Source: Oceanisphaera profunda (GTDB taxonomy: Bacteria; Pseudomonadota; Gammaproteobacteria; Enterobacterales; Aeromonadaceae). From it: a stretch of 64,000 bases of DNA. The position numbers were made by a program, and so were the translations under genes. The stretch spans positions 434,001 through 498,000 of the forward strand of contig NZ_CP021377.1 in the NCBI RefSeq assembly GCF_002157895.1, read 5' to 3'. Under the pieces are notes generated by a model. The model searched no databases. It saw only the letters and a program-made list of their open reading frames with translations, and was not told the DNA's origin. This document shows, one piece after another, positions 9,472-18,300 of the stretch. Position 1 is the stretch's first letter; each line of letters starts with the position of its first letter.

Positions 9472-9680
9472 TCCCCATCCGTATTGGAGCCTGAGAGATT
9501 CACCATCGTTATCCCCAGATAACACGGCTTGCTCCTTCGGCGAGTCTATAAGTGCACAGACTACTCTTCGGATTTTTCTACAGCCACCGGTCCTTTTGCC
9601 TGAGAGTTTACGGGGTCGTTGCTCCTTCGGCGGCACAGAGTGTGTCTTACAACACTCACTCAGCGCTCTCTCCCGGCTGG
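9472..9680 (-). promoter_or_regulatory. Tandem glycine riboswitch in the dadA-like leader
   Basis: Read on the minus strand, the leader shows both aptamers of the classical tandem class. Aptamer 1 has CGGGAGAGAGC, then GCCGAAGGAGCAA and CTCTCAGGCAAAAGGACC. Aptamer 2 has CGCCGAAGGAGCAA and ATCTCTCAGGCTCC, closing in ACGGATGGGG. Each carries the conserved glycine-binding core. The gap to the dadA-like ATG is 86 bases and holds a palindrome GCAAAATATTTTGC plus a possible long-range AGGCA/TGCCT pairing, but no clear T-run terminator. The expression platform may therefore act on translation. Confidence 0.95.
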
Positions 9681-9790
9681 CTTGAATAGCTCACACTTTA
9701 ATTACAAACAGGCAACACTTCAACCAAATCCTGCTAGTTGTGAGCGGCAAAGCACATAGTTGTGTTGCTGGTCGCCTTTTGTGCTGCAAA

Positions 9791-9900
9791 AGAGGTAGTA
9801 GGATTATCTACGCCAACGCGCTTAACCCGCATCCTTGCGGCGCTCGGCAAATGCCGTCCTTGGCATTTGACGGTTAGCTACGATAATTCCTACTACCTCT
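9791..9900. repeat. MITE-like palindromic element, family C (copy 1)
   Basis: A 110-base element with terminal inverted repeats of about 22 bases (AGAGGTAGTAGGATTATC at one end, its near-perfect complement at the other). An internal hairpin is built on AAATGCC/GGCATTT. The inner sequence (CCAACGCGC, GCATCCTTGCGG, CGCTCGGCAAATGCC) aligns with the reverse complement of the element at 14603-14701. No reading frame is convincing inside. Confidence 0.75.
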
Positions 9901-10020
9901 CTCAGTATTTAGGCGCATTATTTTAGGCTAATCGAACACCTAAGGAACATTCGCAACAAGTGACAACAGTGATTGGCATGCGCAGTGACAAGTAGCAGGG
10001 GTAATAACCGCTGCTCAAAT

Positions 10021-10118
10021 GGCTTATTTAACCTTAGAAAACGCCCTTCTTACCGTGTGACGCACGCAATGATAAAAGGCGTATCTGACAAACTGATTTG
10101 AGTAAAACGTAGTGTCAG
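10021..10118 (-). pseudogene. Relic of the N-terminus of a RAYT/IS200-like transposase
   Basis: On the minus strand GAGGAGG precedes an ATG (10120-10118) whose frame reads MLTLRFTQISLSDTPFIIAC then VTR, a stop, then EGRFLR. This resembles the start of REP-associated tyrosine transposases (consensus R..Q.SL.DTPYYHCVSRCVRRAFL, from memory), with an in-frame stop and no catalytic remainder. A hairpin of family D lies 70-90 bases upstream at 10188-10210. The assignment rests on a short match and is tentative. Confidence 0.4.
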
Positions 10119-10187
10119 CATCAGTACCTCCTCAAAAAATCCAAACGCGAACTCTTCGAGTTCGGCTTCCAAACAAAAACGCAGCAG

Positions 10188-10210
10188 CTAGTATGGGTGT
10201 CCTGTTAGTT
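10188..10210. repeat. Small hairpin repeat, family D (divergent copy)
   Basis: CTAGTATGGGTGTCCTGTTAG: outer arms pair imperfectly around a TGGGTGTCC-type loop, matching the two perfect copies at 11535 and 11622. It sits just upstream of the transposase relic, in the place where RAYT-associated REPs are expected. Confidence 0.5.
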
Positions 10211-10299
10211 GCACCGTTGCTATCTAGGTCTTGAGCAGAGCAAACTAACCTAGGCGTCTTGTTGATGACATTTGTTATTTTTTTGTTAAAGTAGAAGAC

Positions 10300-10328
10300 T
10301 TGTTAGGGTACGATACCAATTAAATAAT
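10300..10328 (+). promoter_or_regulatory. Candidate sigma70 promoter for the esterase gene
   Basis: TTGTTA (10300-10305), a 17-base spacer, and AATAAT (10323-10328), about 40 bases before the proposed start. It is read from motif match only. Confidence 0.35.
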
Positions 10329-10367
10329 TTATTTTGAATAATCCATACAACAAACGGAGAGTAAAAA

Positions 10368-11228
10368 ATTAAGTATAAATTGGCGATTGCAGCCACTTTG
10401 TCAACAATATTGCTTAGCACACATGCTTTTGCCAATAGTGAAATTATATCAGACGCTATGGACTCGGATGTTTTAAAAAAAGAAATAAGAATGAAAGTTT
10501 ATTTACCAGAAGGATACGAAGATTCAGGAAAGTCCTATCCGGTTGTCTATATGCTGCATGGGGCTGAAAGTGATGAGACCTCATGGGTAGACCGCGGTGG
10601 TATTAAAGTGACAGCGGATGCACTGATACAGCGCGGCCAGCTAAGGTCTTCTATTATAGTCATGCCTACATTAGGTAAGAATTCATGGTATATCGACGGT
10701 AATAGTGACCGGGCTGAAGCTGCACTCATTAAGGATTTGATCCCTTACATAGAAGAAAAGTATAAGGCTTCATCAGAACGCAATGGTCGTTCTATTGCAG
10801 GGTTATCCATGGGTGGATATGGTGCACTCAATTTAAGCCTTTCTCATCCTGACCTTTTTTGCGCAGCAGGCATACTAAGTCCAGCTATTTATAACCCGCT
10901 CCCACCTGAAACATCTGCATCTAGAACAGCCCCCCAGTTTTTAAAAGATAATATCTTTGACGAGAAGATGTGGACAGAATCTCTTTATCCCGCTCGCTTA
11001 GAACATTATAAAGAAAGTGGTACCGTAGTTCCTATGTGGATTGAATCGGGCGATCACGATGCACTGGGTATTGTTGTAGCGGCGGCAGATCTTTACTGGG
11101 CATTGCATAAATATCAGCCTGAGAATATAGAGTACAGAGTCGTAGATGGGGATCATGATTGGATGGTTTTTCGTGATTCTTCAATACGTGCGCTACCATA
11201 TATGAGTCAAAAGTGTGATGCTAAATAA
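10368..11228 (+). CDS. Secreted esterase, PF00756 alpha/beta hydrolase, probable ATT start
   Basis: Putative esterase of the esterase-D / S-formylglutathione-hydrolase-like family. It has HGAESDE after strand 3, the nucleophile elbow GLSMGGYG, an acidic residue in the GDHD region, and a likely catalytic His in VVDGDHDWMVF. From ATT at 10368 the protein begins MKYKLAIAATLSTILLSTHAF, a complete signal peptide, and GGAG lies 8 bases upstream. Starting at TTG 10380 would put the GGAG 20 bases away and strip the basic n-region. No ATG or GTG is available. The gene is a single unit with a terminator near 11325. Substrate is unknown. Base composition is more AT-rich than the housekeeping genes. Confidence 0.8.
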   Translation: MKYKLAIAATLSTILLSTHAFANSEIISDAMDSDVLKKEIRMKVYLPEGYEDSGKSYPVVYMLHGAESDETSWVDRGGIKVTADALIQRGQLRSSIIVMPTLGKNSWYIDGNSDRAEAALIKDLIPYIEEKYKASSERNGRSIAGLSMGGYGALNLSLSHPDLFCAAGILSPAIYNPLPPETSASRTAPQFLKDNIFDEKMWTESLYPARLEHYKESGTVVPMWIESGDHDALGIVVAAADLYWALHKYQPENIEYRVVDGDHDWMVFRDSSIRALPYMSQKCDAK

Positions 11229-11319
11229 GTACTGCTACTCACGAGGCACCCATATTAAAAATATCGTGACCGATAAACTTAGCTTAACGCAAGCTTAAGC
11301 CGTAGTCTTCCCACTGTTA

Positions 11320-11346
11320 ATAAGGCGCCTATTGCGCCTTTTATTA
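11320..11346 (+). terminator. Intrinsic terminator after the esterase gene
   Basis: AAGGCGC / GCGCCTT stem with loop CTATT followed by TTATTATTT, about 95 bases past the esterase stop. Confidence 0.75.
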
Positions 11347-11534
11347 TTTAAGCTTTCTTCAATGCATGGCGGCTTATTCATGAGCAGATGATATCGCGCA
11401 TTGATGAACCCTTCACAGTCTTAAAAATGGCTGGGTTTTCGATGGCACAGGCACTTTATAAAAAGGTACGAAATTAGGGATACTGACGGATTTTTCAGCG
11501 AATTATTTAAAGAATTACATGATAAACAGCACCA

Positions 11535-11557
11535 ACTAACATGGGTGGCCTGTTAGT
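11535..11557. repeat. Small hairpin repeat, family D (copy 2)
   Basis: ACTAACA and TGTTAGT pair perfectly around TGGGTGGCC. An identical 23-base unit follows 87 bases later at 11622. Confidence 0.75.
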
Positions 11558-11621
11558 AGTTGCTCTCAGAAAGTCAAAATACGAACTATTTGAGTGTAGA
11601 TATCAGGATAAAAACTAATCA

Positions 11622-11644
11622 ACTAACATGGGTGGCCTGTTAGT
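11622..11644. repeat. Small hairpin repeat, family D (copy 3)
   Basis: Identical to the unit at 11535-11557. It ends 5 bases from the 3' end of the HNH reading frame at 11649, so the nuclease locus directly abuts it. The rest of 11229-11534 shows only a terminator and no convincing gene. Confidence 0.75.
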
Positions 11645-11648
11645 CCTA

Positions 11649-12520
11649 CTAGCTCATTCTATCTATGGCTCCTGTTACAATCCCATTATGTCTATTAACA
11701 AGCCAATGCTTGGCAGACTCTGAACAGTATATCCCATAGATAAACATAGAATACCAATTGTTATACGTTTGATGTTCTTCGTCCTTATCTTCTAGAATTT
11801 CCTGCAAATACTTATCAAGTTCACTCATTACAATTGGCTTATTATCTCTTGGGATACTGGAAATAAGTCCACGTGGATTTCTTCTCATTGATTGCCATTT
11901 AGCTTCCATCCAGGAAATAACCGTAGATTTTTTATTACTGTATCTATATGAAATAAAATTGTTTCTTCAGCTACATATTGACTATGTAAAGGAACAATAT
12001 CAACACTTGGCTCATTAAAGTCTCCACTAAAACTCGCGCTGACTAATCGTGAACTTAAGCAATCATCGTAATAAGGGTGCAACACTCTCTGTCTATCATT
12101 AACACCTTTTACATTGTTACTTCTTTTTGAATTACAGTCACAAGCTGGAATCAAATTTTTAGAATAAATAATCCACTCCGGATAATCTGCTTGTGGAAGG
12201 AAGTGATCTAATGTTGCTGTTTTTAAACTACCACATAAAGGACATACATTCGGAGAACCCTTATCACGTAATTCTTTTATATACTTCAAATCAGAGTATG
12301 GCTTTATGTAATGCCGTTCAAGTCTATTTTTTAAATAATTTGAAATTTTCCAACCAGTACAAAACCAAGGGTTCCCATCATTATTAGCATAGTCAGAATA
12401 TTGATTAGCCATCATTTCATATTCATTTTTAATAAATGGATAACTAGTTATTTTTTTATTGCACTTCATCTTACCAAGAATATCTAGATCATTAACTTGC
12501 GGGTGCGATAGTTTCTTCAT
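11649..12520 (-). CDS. ptuB: Septu PtuB-like HNH endonuclease, C-terminus in the -1 frame
   Basis: Probable nuclease partner of the upstream ATPase. Frame 1 (12520 to 11885, 211 codons) carries the HNH core: CPLC at 93-96, DHFLPQ at 105-110, NLIPACDCN at 122-130, then HPYYDD. It stops at 11885. The adjacent frame (to 11649) continues with a region ending NNWYSMFIYGIYCSES, which matches my memory of the C-terminal NSW..(M/L)Y.AL..S pattern of full-length HNH proteins of this type. The heptamer A AAA AAT at 11933-11927 is in phase for a -1 slip, which would give about 290 residues, the usual family size. The alternatives are a natural indel or a sequencing error in the A6 run. The ATPase stop is 9 bases upstream. 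The region is strongly AT-rich. Confidence 0.7.
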
Positions 12521-12529
12521 TTCAATTAC

Positions 12530-14176
12530 CTATAACTCTCTTTTTATTATTTGAAGCATTTCTGTAGGTAGTTCTGCACTGTAATTATCTTTAATGTAAG
12601 CATAAGATTTTTTTTGACTTCTAGCTTTATCTAAAAATTTATTAGAAAGCGAGTTTCCACTATCCTCATCAAAAACAAAGTAAGATATATCACCAACATT
12701 TGCTCCAAAGGTTTTTAGCCTCGGATTAACAATATAGATACTATCATTATCTTTCTTAAAGACATGAACTTGGTCTCTGGGGACTTCTCTGACGAAATAT
12801 GAAGAATGTGTTGCAATTAAAGCATAAGACCCTGTTCTTTGAAGAATATTATCTAACAAAGTTACAAAGTCTGAAATTAAACTTGGATGAAGGTGTGTTT
12901 CTGGCTCATCAAGCAAAACAAAAGATCCGTTCTCAATGTATAAACATGCTAATAATGAAAATTTAAAAAAAGATAGTTGCCCGCTGCTCATTGGATAGAG
13001 TCCGAGCTTACCCTCTATTTTAGGTTCAATATTATCAGCGATTTCAGACCAAATTTTAAGACGTTTTTCTTCACTCCAGCCATATCTAAGATCTTTTAAA
13101 GGTACGAAATCGGAATCATTATTTAATGGAATCCTAATCCGATCTAGTGGTAATGCAATTTTAATAGCTTCAATGAAAATTTCCCAGCGATCCAGTTGAC
13201 TAATAGATTCATCAAGCCTAGCTAATTGAACAATGCTCTTTCCTATTGTCCTGCTTGCCTTAGAGCGGCTATTCCTCGTCAGGAGAAGTCTCCGATAATT
13301 TAACTTAGGGTTTTTGATAGAATCACTTGGGTAAGTTGTGGTTGTTTCCCCTGGAGTACCAATAGCTAACAGTCTGTTAATCATTGGTCGCTTCGTCTCA
13401 CTTGAAGGATCGATTAAATTATCAACATAATCTTTTTGTTGCAATGCCGCACGGGCAAAATGATTAAGAGCTTGGCTCTTACCCAGACCATTCTCTCCTA
13501 TCAATATATTTATTCGCTTAGGTAGCAGTCCTCCAGACCCAAACCTTAGTTTCAATTCATGTTTGTTGTTGAACATATCTAACTTGAAACTTAAGTCAAG
13601 TTCACTTGAAATATAGTCTAACTCTTCAAACTTAAGACCTTTGATAATATCTGCTGCATTATAAAAAGCAAAAAAAGGTTCGGAGTTACGCATAAAAGAT
13701 TTATGGAACACATCACTATTTAATGCTTCAATAAGCCAAGGGACTGATTTGTTATATTCATTTGTAAAAACAAGATCATTTAATGCACTGAGTATCCTTG
13801 ATGCTTGAGCTACTCCTGCATTTCGAACAAGATTTCGATAGTCGCTAATACTTGGAAGCAAGCTGAAGAATGAGTGTTCTGGCAATTTCAGTTCGGATTT
13901 ACGGTTAGCACTATTCAGCAGGTTCCCCAACCCAATGTAATCAGAAAAATCTTTCTGCTCCTCATTTTTTACAGACATAATAATCTCACCACTGAAGACT
14001 TGACTATTATCCAAGTGCAAAATAAACATCCCATGTGTCTTATGCTTGAAATCATTCCAGCTACTATTTTTCGAACAAACGTAAATGGTATTTATTTCAC
14101 ATTGATTTGTACTCTTTTTTTCGGAACAAAAAACAACTTCTAATGAATTATTCACAACTTTTCCATTTTTACACAT
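12530..14176 (-). CDS. ptuA: Septu PtuA-like ABC-type ATPase
   Basis: A 548-residue AAA/ABC ATPase of the overcoming-lysogenization/RecF-like type. Walker A GENGLGKS is at 227-234, a signature-like SSGQ at 397-400, Walker B with catalytic Glu in VLLDEPETHLHP at about 420-431, and the switch His in IATHSS at 457. There is no TOPRIM domain at the C-terminus, unlike OLD nucleases. About 200 residues of unassigned sequence precede the ATPase. Immediate coupling to an HNH gene is the hallmark of Septu (PtuAB) anti-phage systems, where PtuA senses and PtuB cuts. No reverse transcriptase is nearby, so this is not a retron-Septu. The ribosome binding site is weak, so the exact start is uncertain. Confidence 0.72.
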   Translation of the reverse strand: MCKNGKVVNNSLEVVFCSEKKSTNQCEINTIYVCSKNSSWNDFKHKTHGMFILHLDNSQVFSGEIIMSVKNEEQKDFSDYIGLGNLLNSANRKSELKLPEHSFFSLLPSISDYRNLVRNAGVAQASRILSALNDLVFTNEYNKSVPWLIEALNSDVFHKSFMRNSEPFFAFYNAADIIKGLKFEELDYISSELDLSFKLDMFNNKHELKLRFGSGGLLPKRINILIGENGLGKSQALNHFARAALQQKDYVDNLIDPSSETKRPMINRLLAIGTPGETTTTYPSDSIKNPKLNYRRLLLTRNSRSKASRTIGKSIVQLARLDESISQLDRWEIFIEAIKIALPLDRIRIPLNNDSDFVPLKDLRYGWSEEKRLKIWSEIADNIEPKIEGKLGLYPMSSGQLSFFKFSLLACLYIENGSFVLLDEPETHLHPSLISDFVTLLDNILQRTGSYALIATHSSYFVREVPRDQVHVFKKDNDSIYIVNPRLKTFGANVGDISYFVFDEDSGNSLSNKFLDKARSQKKSYAYIKDNYSAELPTEMLQIIKREL

Positions 14177-14602
14177 GAAATTTCAATTAGTTCATCTTAT
14201 GAAAGAAAGAACGAGCGAACCTGTTATATCACTTTAAAATAAAGAATCATATTACTCTAAAAATATATTGCAAATAAATTGAAGGATTTCGGTACAAATT
14301 AAAAAATTCAATATGTCGATATGTCGATATATACCATTAGGAATTATTAACATACCAAACCATAAAAATCATGTGTCATAGAGCGATATAAAATATCATT
14401 AATTTGGCTATAAAAATATAAAATTGTGCTTTTATTTATCAGATAGTATTATTTAAAAAGTCCTGAAATCATAGAGTTTTTTATAGATAAACACTTCTTC
14501 GTACCAGCTATTTTCTAAAAAATGATCACTCACACACTGCCAAATCGGATTCTATTACCTTGTTACTTACTGCTGCAAAGCATCACACGTATAAAAAAGA
14601 AA
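14177..14602. other. AT-rich intergenic stretch upstream of the ptuA-like gene
   Basis: About 425 bases with no credible gene. It contains a short tandem duplication of ATGTCGAT near 14312-14328 and many A/T runs. It presumably holds the promoter of the ATPase-HNH pair, but I cannot point to one confidently. Confidence 0.5.
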
Positions 14603-14701
14603 CAGCAGGAATTGTCGGAGTCAACCGTGAAATGCCAGGGATGGCATTTGCCGAGCGTCGCAGGGATGCAGTTCAGCGCGTTGGCGGAGGCAATCCTGCT
14701 G
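14603..14701. repeat. MITE-like palindromic element, family C (copy 2)
   Basis: CAGCAGGAATTGTCGGAG at the left pairs with GGAGGCAATCCTGCTG at the right. The internal hairpin is AAATGCCA / TGGCATTT. The interior aligns with the element at 9791-9900 in opposite orientation. Confidence 0.75.
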
Positions 14702-14830
14702 GCTCTGTGCACCCAACCATGCCCGTCTAGAGACTAGCTATTCACTGTTCACAGCAATTGGCCTTATCAATAAATCGCCTCAATCTCTTACTCAAATTTC
14801 TGCGCTTATCGTAAACCCAGACATTAAAAC

Positions 14831-14860
14831 CGAGATCCTGATGTGCATCAGGATGACGGC
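14831..14860. repeat. REP-like unit, family A
   Basis: CGAGATCCTGA then TCAGGATGACGGC, with loop TGTGCA. It has the same edges (GAGAT...GACGGC) as units near 19.8, 21.4, 35.0, 43.4-43.6 and 53.2 kb. Confidence 0.75.
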
Positions 14861-14931
14861 ATAAAGATAAAGGCCGCTCTGTATTGGCTCATCGTCCTCA
14901 CTCCTTTCGCCTCACTACTCACATTTTTTAA

Positions 14932-14958
14932 ACAAAAAAAGGGCGCCTAAGCGCCCTT
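14932..14958 (-). terminator. Intrinsic terminator of guaA
   Basis: On the minus strand GGGCGC / GCGCCC hairpin followed by TTTTTTT, about 45 bases past the guaA stop. Confidence 0.9.
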
Positions 14959-14999
14959 CTGGTTTGTGGTCAGCAATATGCCCTATTCAGGCAACTCGC

Positions 15000-16574
15000 T
15001 TATTCCCACTCAATGGTCGCCGGTGGCTTACCTGAAATATCGTAAACCACGCGTGAAATGCCATCTACTTCGTTGATGATGCGATTAGACACATGGCCTA
15101 AGAAGTCATAAGGCAGGTGTGCCCAATGTGCAGTCATAAAGTCGATGGTTTCAACGGCGCGCAAAGACACGACCCAGTCGTACTTACGGGCATCGCCCAT
15201 CACGCCGACCGAGCGCACTGGCAAAAACACGGTGAAGGCCTGGCTAACCTTGTTATACAAGTCGTGCTTGTGCAGCTCTTCAATGAAGATGGCATCGGCA
15301 CGACGTAACAGGTCACAGTATTCTTTCTTCACTTCGCCCAATACCCGCACACCTAGGCCAGGGCCTGGGAACGGATGGCGATACAGCATGTCGTATGGCA
15401 GGCCAAGTTCAAGGCCGATGCGACGCACTTCATCTTTGAACAGCTCTTTGAGCGGCTCAACCAAGCCCATCTTCATGTCGGCAGGTAAACCGCCCACGTT
15501 GTGGTGAGACTTGATCACGTGCGCCTTACCGCCGGCACCTGCAGACTCAATAATGTCTGGGTAGATGGTGCCTTGGGCCAGCCACTTCACGTCTTGAATT
15601 TTGCCCGCATATTCATCGAATACTTCGATAAACACGCGACCAATGATCTTACGCTTGGCTTCTGGCTCGGCTTCACCGGCAAGAGCAGACAAGAACCTGT
15701 CTTCTGCGGGTACGTGAATAATGTTGAGACCAAAATGGTCACCAAACATATCCATCACCTGCTCGGCTTCGTTTAAGCGCAATAAGCCGTTATCCACGAA
15801 CACACAAGTCAACTGCGGGCCAATGGCACGGTGCAACAGCATGGCGGTAACAGATGAATCCACACCACCCGACAGACCTAAGATGACCTTGTCGCTACCT
15901 ACTTGCTCGCGTAACCGGGCAACTGCATCGTCGATGATAGTGGACGGCGTCCATAACGCTTCGCAACCACAGATATCGTGAATGAACTGCTCCAGCATAC
16001 GCGCGCCTTGGCGGGTATGGGTCACTTCTGGGTGAAACTGTACGCCGTAGAACTTGCGCTTTTCATCAGCCATGGCGGCGAATGGGCAGCTGCCCGTTTG
16101 CGCCACTTTCTCAAAGCCTTCAGGCAAGCTCACCACTTTATCGCCATGGCTCATCCACACATCGAGTAACGGCTGACCGTTCGCGTCGATGGCGTCTTCA
16201 ATATTGGCAAACAAAGCACAGTCAGCAACGCGCTGTACTTGAGCATAACCAAACTCGCGTTCAGTTGAACCGGCAACAGAGCCGCCTAACTGTTCGGCCA
16301 TGGTTTGCATGCCGTAGCAAATACCAAATACTGGCACGCCGGCGTCAAACACATATTGTGGTGCGCGTGGGCTGTTAGCTTCAGTAACGGACTCAGGCCC
16401 CCCAGACAAGATAATGCCATTTGGCTTAAAGTCGCGGATTTTGGCGTCGGTTACGTCCCATGGCCACAGCTCACAATACACACCCAACTCCCGAACGCGG
16501 CGGGCTATCAGTTGAGTATATTGCGAGCCGAAATCCAGGATCAAGATCCGGTTATCATGAATATTTTTGATCAT
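15000..16574 (-). CDS. guaA: GMP synthase (glutamine-hydrolysing)
   Basis: Converts XMP, ATP and glutamine to GMP, the last step of guanine nucleotide synthesis. The N-terminal class I amidotransferase has its Cys in FGICYGMQT and the His/Glu pair in [10 protein letters not shown]. The ATP-pyrophosphatase domain has the PP-loop LSGGVDSSV. The C-terminal dimerisation and XMP domain ends PPATIEWE as usual. It is 524 residues against 525 in E. coli. It lies behind guaB with a terminator-like hairpin between them, so guaA may be expressed by read-through or from its own promoter. Confidence 0.98.
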   Translation of the reverse strand: MIKNIHDNRILILDFGSQYTQLIARRVRELGVYCELWPWDVTDAKIRDFKPNGIILSGGPESVTEANSPRAPQYVFDAGVPVFGICYGMQTMAEQLGGSVAGSTEREFGYAQVQRVADCALFANIEDAIDANGQPLLDVWMSHGDKVVSLPEGFEKVAQTGSCPFAAMADEKRKFYGVQFHPEVTHTRQGARMLEQFIHDICGCEALWTPSTIIDDAVARLREQVGSDKVILGLSGGVDSSVTAMLLHRAIGPQLTCVFVDNGLLRLNEAEQVMDMFGDHFGLNIIHVPAEDRFLSALAGEAEPEAKRKIIGRVFIEVFDEYAGKIQDVKWLAQGTIYPDIIESAGAGGKAHVIKSHHNVGGLPADMKMGLVEPLKELFKDEVRRIGLELGLPYDMLYRHPFPGPGLGVRVLGEVKKEYCDLLRRADAIFIEELHKHDLYNKVSQAFTVFLPVRSVGVMGDARKYDWVVSLRAVETIDFMTAHWAHLPYDFLGHVSNRIINEVDGISRVVYDISGKPPATIEWE

Positions 16575-16635
16575 CGTCTTCCTACTCGTTACTTTCTATT
16601 CATTACAAGGACCGCCTATGGGGGCAGACGGCAAT

Positions 16636-16662
16636 AGAAAAACGGGGGAATTAGCCCCCCGT
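16636..16662 (-). terminator. Hairpin with T-run between guaB and guaA
   Basis: On the minus strand ACGGGGG / CCCCCGT closes a short loop and is followed by TTTTTC, 17 bases after the guaB stop. It probably attenuates read-through into guaA. Confidence 0.75.
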
Positions 16663-16678
16663 CTACTGCTTTTTTAGA

Positions 16679-18142
16679 TTACCCCAACCGGTAGTTAGGG
16701 GCTTCTTTAGTGATGGTCACATCATGCACGTGCGATTCTTGAATGCCGGCGCCAGATATCTTAACAAATTCTGCTTTGGTGCGCAGACAATCTATAGTCG
16801 CACTGCCAGTTAATCCCATGGCACTGCGTAAGCCGCCCATTTGCTGATGGATAATCTCTTTCAACTTACCTTTATAAGGTACGCGGCCTTCGATACCTTC
16901 AGGGACCAGCTTATCGGCCGCATTGTCGGTCTGAAAATAGCGGTCGCTGGAGCCTTTGCTCATGGCGCCTAAGGATCCCATACCTCGGTACGACTTAAAA
17001 GAGCGACCTTGGAATAATTCAATTTCGCCCGGCGATTCTTCGGTACCTGCAAACATAGAGCCCATCATCACGCAGTGCGCGCCAGCAGCCAAGGCTTTGG
17101 CGATATCACCAGAAAAACGAATGCCGCCATCGGCAATCACGGGTATACCTAAGTCTTTAAGCGCGTCTACCGCGTTCGCAACTGCGGTAATTTGTGGCAC
17201 ACCGCAACCGGTCACAATACGAGTAGTACAAATAGAGCCCGGACCTATGCCGACTTTAACGGCACTGGCGCCGGCTTCGGCCAAAGCCAAAGCGCCGGCA
17301 CCGGTGGCCACGTTGCCACCTACTATGGCTAAATCTGGGAAAGCACGGCGAGTTTCACGAATGCGCTCGAGTACGCCCTCGGAATGACCGTGAGAGGAGT
17401 CAATTAACAGCACGTCTAAGCCCGCGTCAACCAGCGCTTTAATGCGCTCTTCGTTGCCCGGTGCCGCGCCCACGGCGGCACCTACGCGCAAGCGACCTTG
17501 GTCATCTTTACAGGCGTTGGGTTTGCTTTCAGCTTTTTGGAAGTCTTTGGCACTGATCATGCCGGTCAATTTACCTTGCTCGCTCACCACCAGCACTTTT
17601 TCTATGCGGTGTTGTTGCATCAAAGATTCAACGAGGTCACGAGGGGCACCGGCTTTTACGGTGACTAAGCGGGATTTTTCGGTCATCACTTGGTCAACAC
17701 GCTTGCTCATGTCTTGCACGAAGCGCATATCACGACCGGTAATAATACCGACCAGCTCGCCCGCAGTGGTAACAACGGGGTAACCAGCAAAGCCGTTGAT
17801 CAGGGTTTGTTCACGCACATCACCTATGGTCATTTCTGGGCGCACGGTAACGGGGTCGGAAACCACACCACTTTCGAATTTCTTTACTTTGCGCACTTGG
17901 GCAGCTTGGGCTTCGATGGACATATTCTTATGAATAAAGCCAATACCACCTTCTTGAGCAAGCGCAATAGCGAGGTCGGCTTCGGTAATGGTATCCATGG
18001 CGGCAGAAACGATAGGAATGTTAAGCGTAATGTCTTTTGTAAGGCGAGTTTTGAGGTCAGCAGTGTTGGGCAGTACGGTAGAATGGGCAGGAACTAACAG
18101 CACATCATCGAAGGTTAAAGCATCTTGAATTATTCTTAGCAT
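16679..18142 (-). CDS. guaB: Inosine-5'-monophosphate dehydrogenase
   Basis: Oxidises IMP to XMP with NAD+, the committed guanine-branch step feeding GuaA. The frame extends upstream to 18247, but [19 protein letters not shown] matches the E. coli start, so I place the ATG at 18142 (487 residues). The TIM barrel holds the catalytic Cys in [13 protein letters not shown]. Two CBS domains are inserted at roughly residues 95-205, and the flap is near RGMGSLGAM. The C-terminus SPNYRLG-type (APNYRLG) is conserved. It is divergent from xseA. Confidence 0.98.
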   Translation of the reverse strand: MLRIIQDALTFDDVLLVPAHSTVLPNTADLKTRLTKDITLNIPIVSAAMDTITEADLAIALAQEGGIGFIHKNMSIEAQAAQVRKVKKFESGVVSDPVTVRPEMTIGDVREQTLINGFAGYPVVTTAGELVGIITGRDMRFVQDMSKRVDQVMTEKSRLVTVKAGAPRDLVESLMQQHRIEKVLVVSEQGKLTGMISAKDFQKAESKPNACKDDQGRLRVGAAVGAAPGNEERIKALVDAGLDVLLIDSSHGHSEGVLERIRETRRAFPDLAIVGGNVATGAGALALAEAGASAVKVGIGPGSICTTRIVTGCGVPQITAVANAVDALKDLGIPVIADGGIRFSGDIAKALAAGAHCVMMGSMFAGTEESPGEIELFQGRSFKSYRGMGSLGAMSKGSSDRYFQTDNAADKLVPEGIEGRVPYKGKLKEIIHQQMGGLRSAMGLTGSATIDCLRTKAEFVKISGAGIQESHVHDVTITKEAPNYRLG

Positions 18143-18185
18143 CGCAATATTCACCATATTTGGGGGGTAAAAATATTGCAGTAGA

Positions 18186-18214
18186 ATTTTAGGCATGTTG
18201 GTCTTATCGGTAAA
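18186..18214 (-). promoter_or_regulatory. Candidate sigma70 promoter for guaB
   Basis: Minus-strand TTTACC, a 17-base spacer, and TAAAAT, about 45 bases ahead of the guaB ATG. Motif match only. Confidence 0.35.
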
Positions 18215-18300
18215 GCTATTTTTGTTATTTGGGCCAATAAAGTGCAAAATAGCCGTTAAAAGGGCTTACTTTCACCTGAAGATTCTCTTACGAGGCCATT

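Noticed and set aside
11345-11480. Short plus-strand frames after the esterase terminator
   Set aside because: Fragments of under 25 codons with no recognisable family. They may be remnants, but nothing supports a specific call.
12530-14176. OLD-family nuclease or retron effector as an alternative for the ATPase
   Set aside because: No TOPRIM motif is visible after the ATPase core, and no reverse transcriptase or msr/msd-like sequence lies nearby, so plain Septu-like is the simpler reading.
14522-14737. 71-codon frame before guaA
   Set aside because: It overlaps a family C palindromic element almost entirely; the coding potential comes from the repeat.
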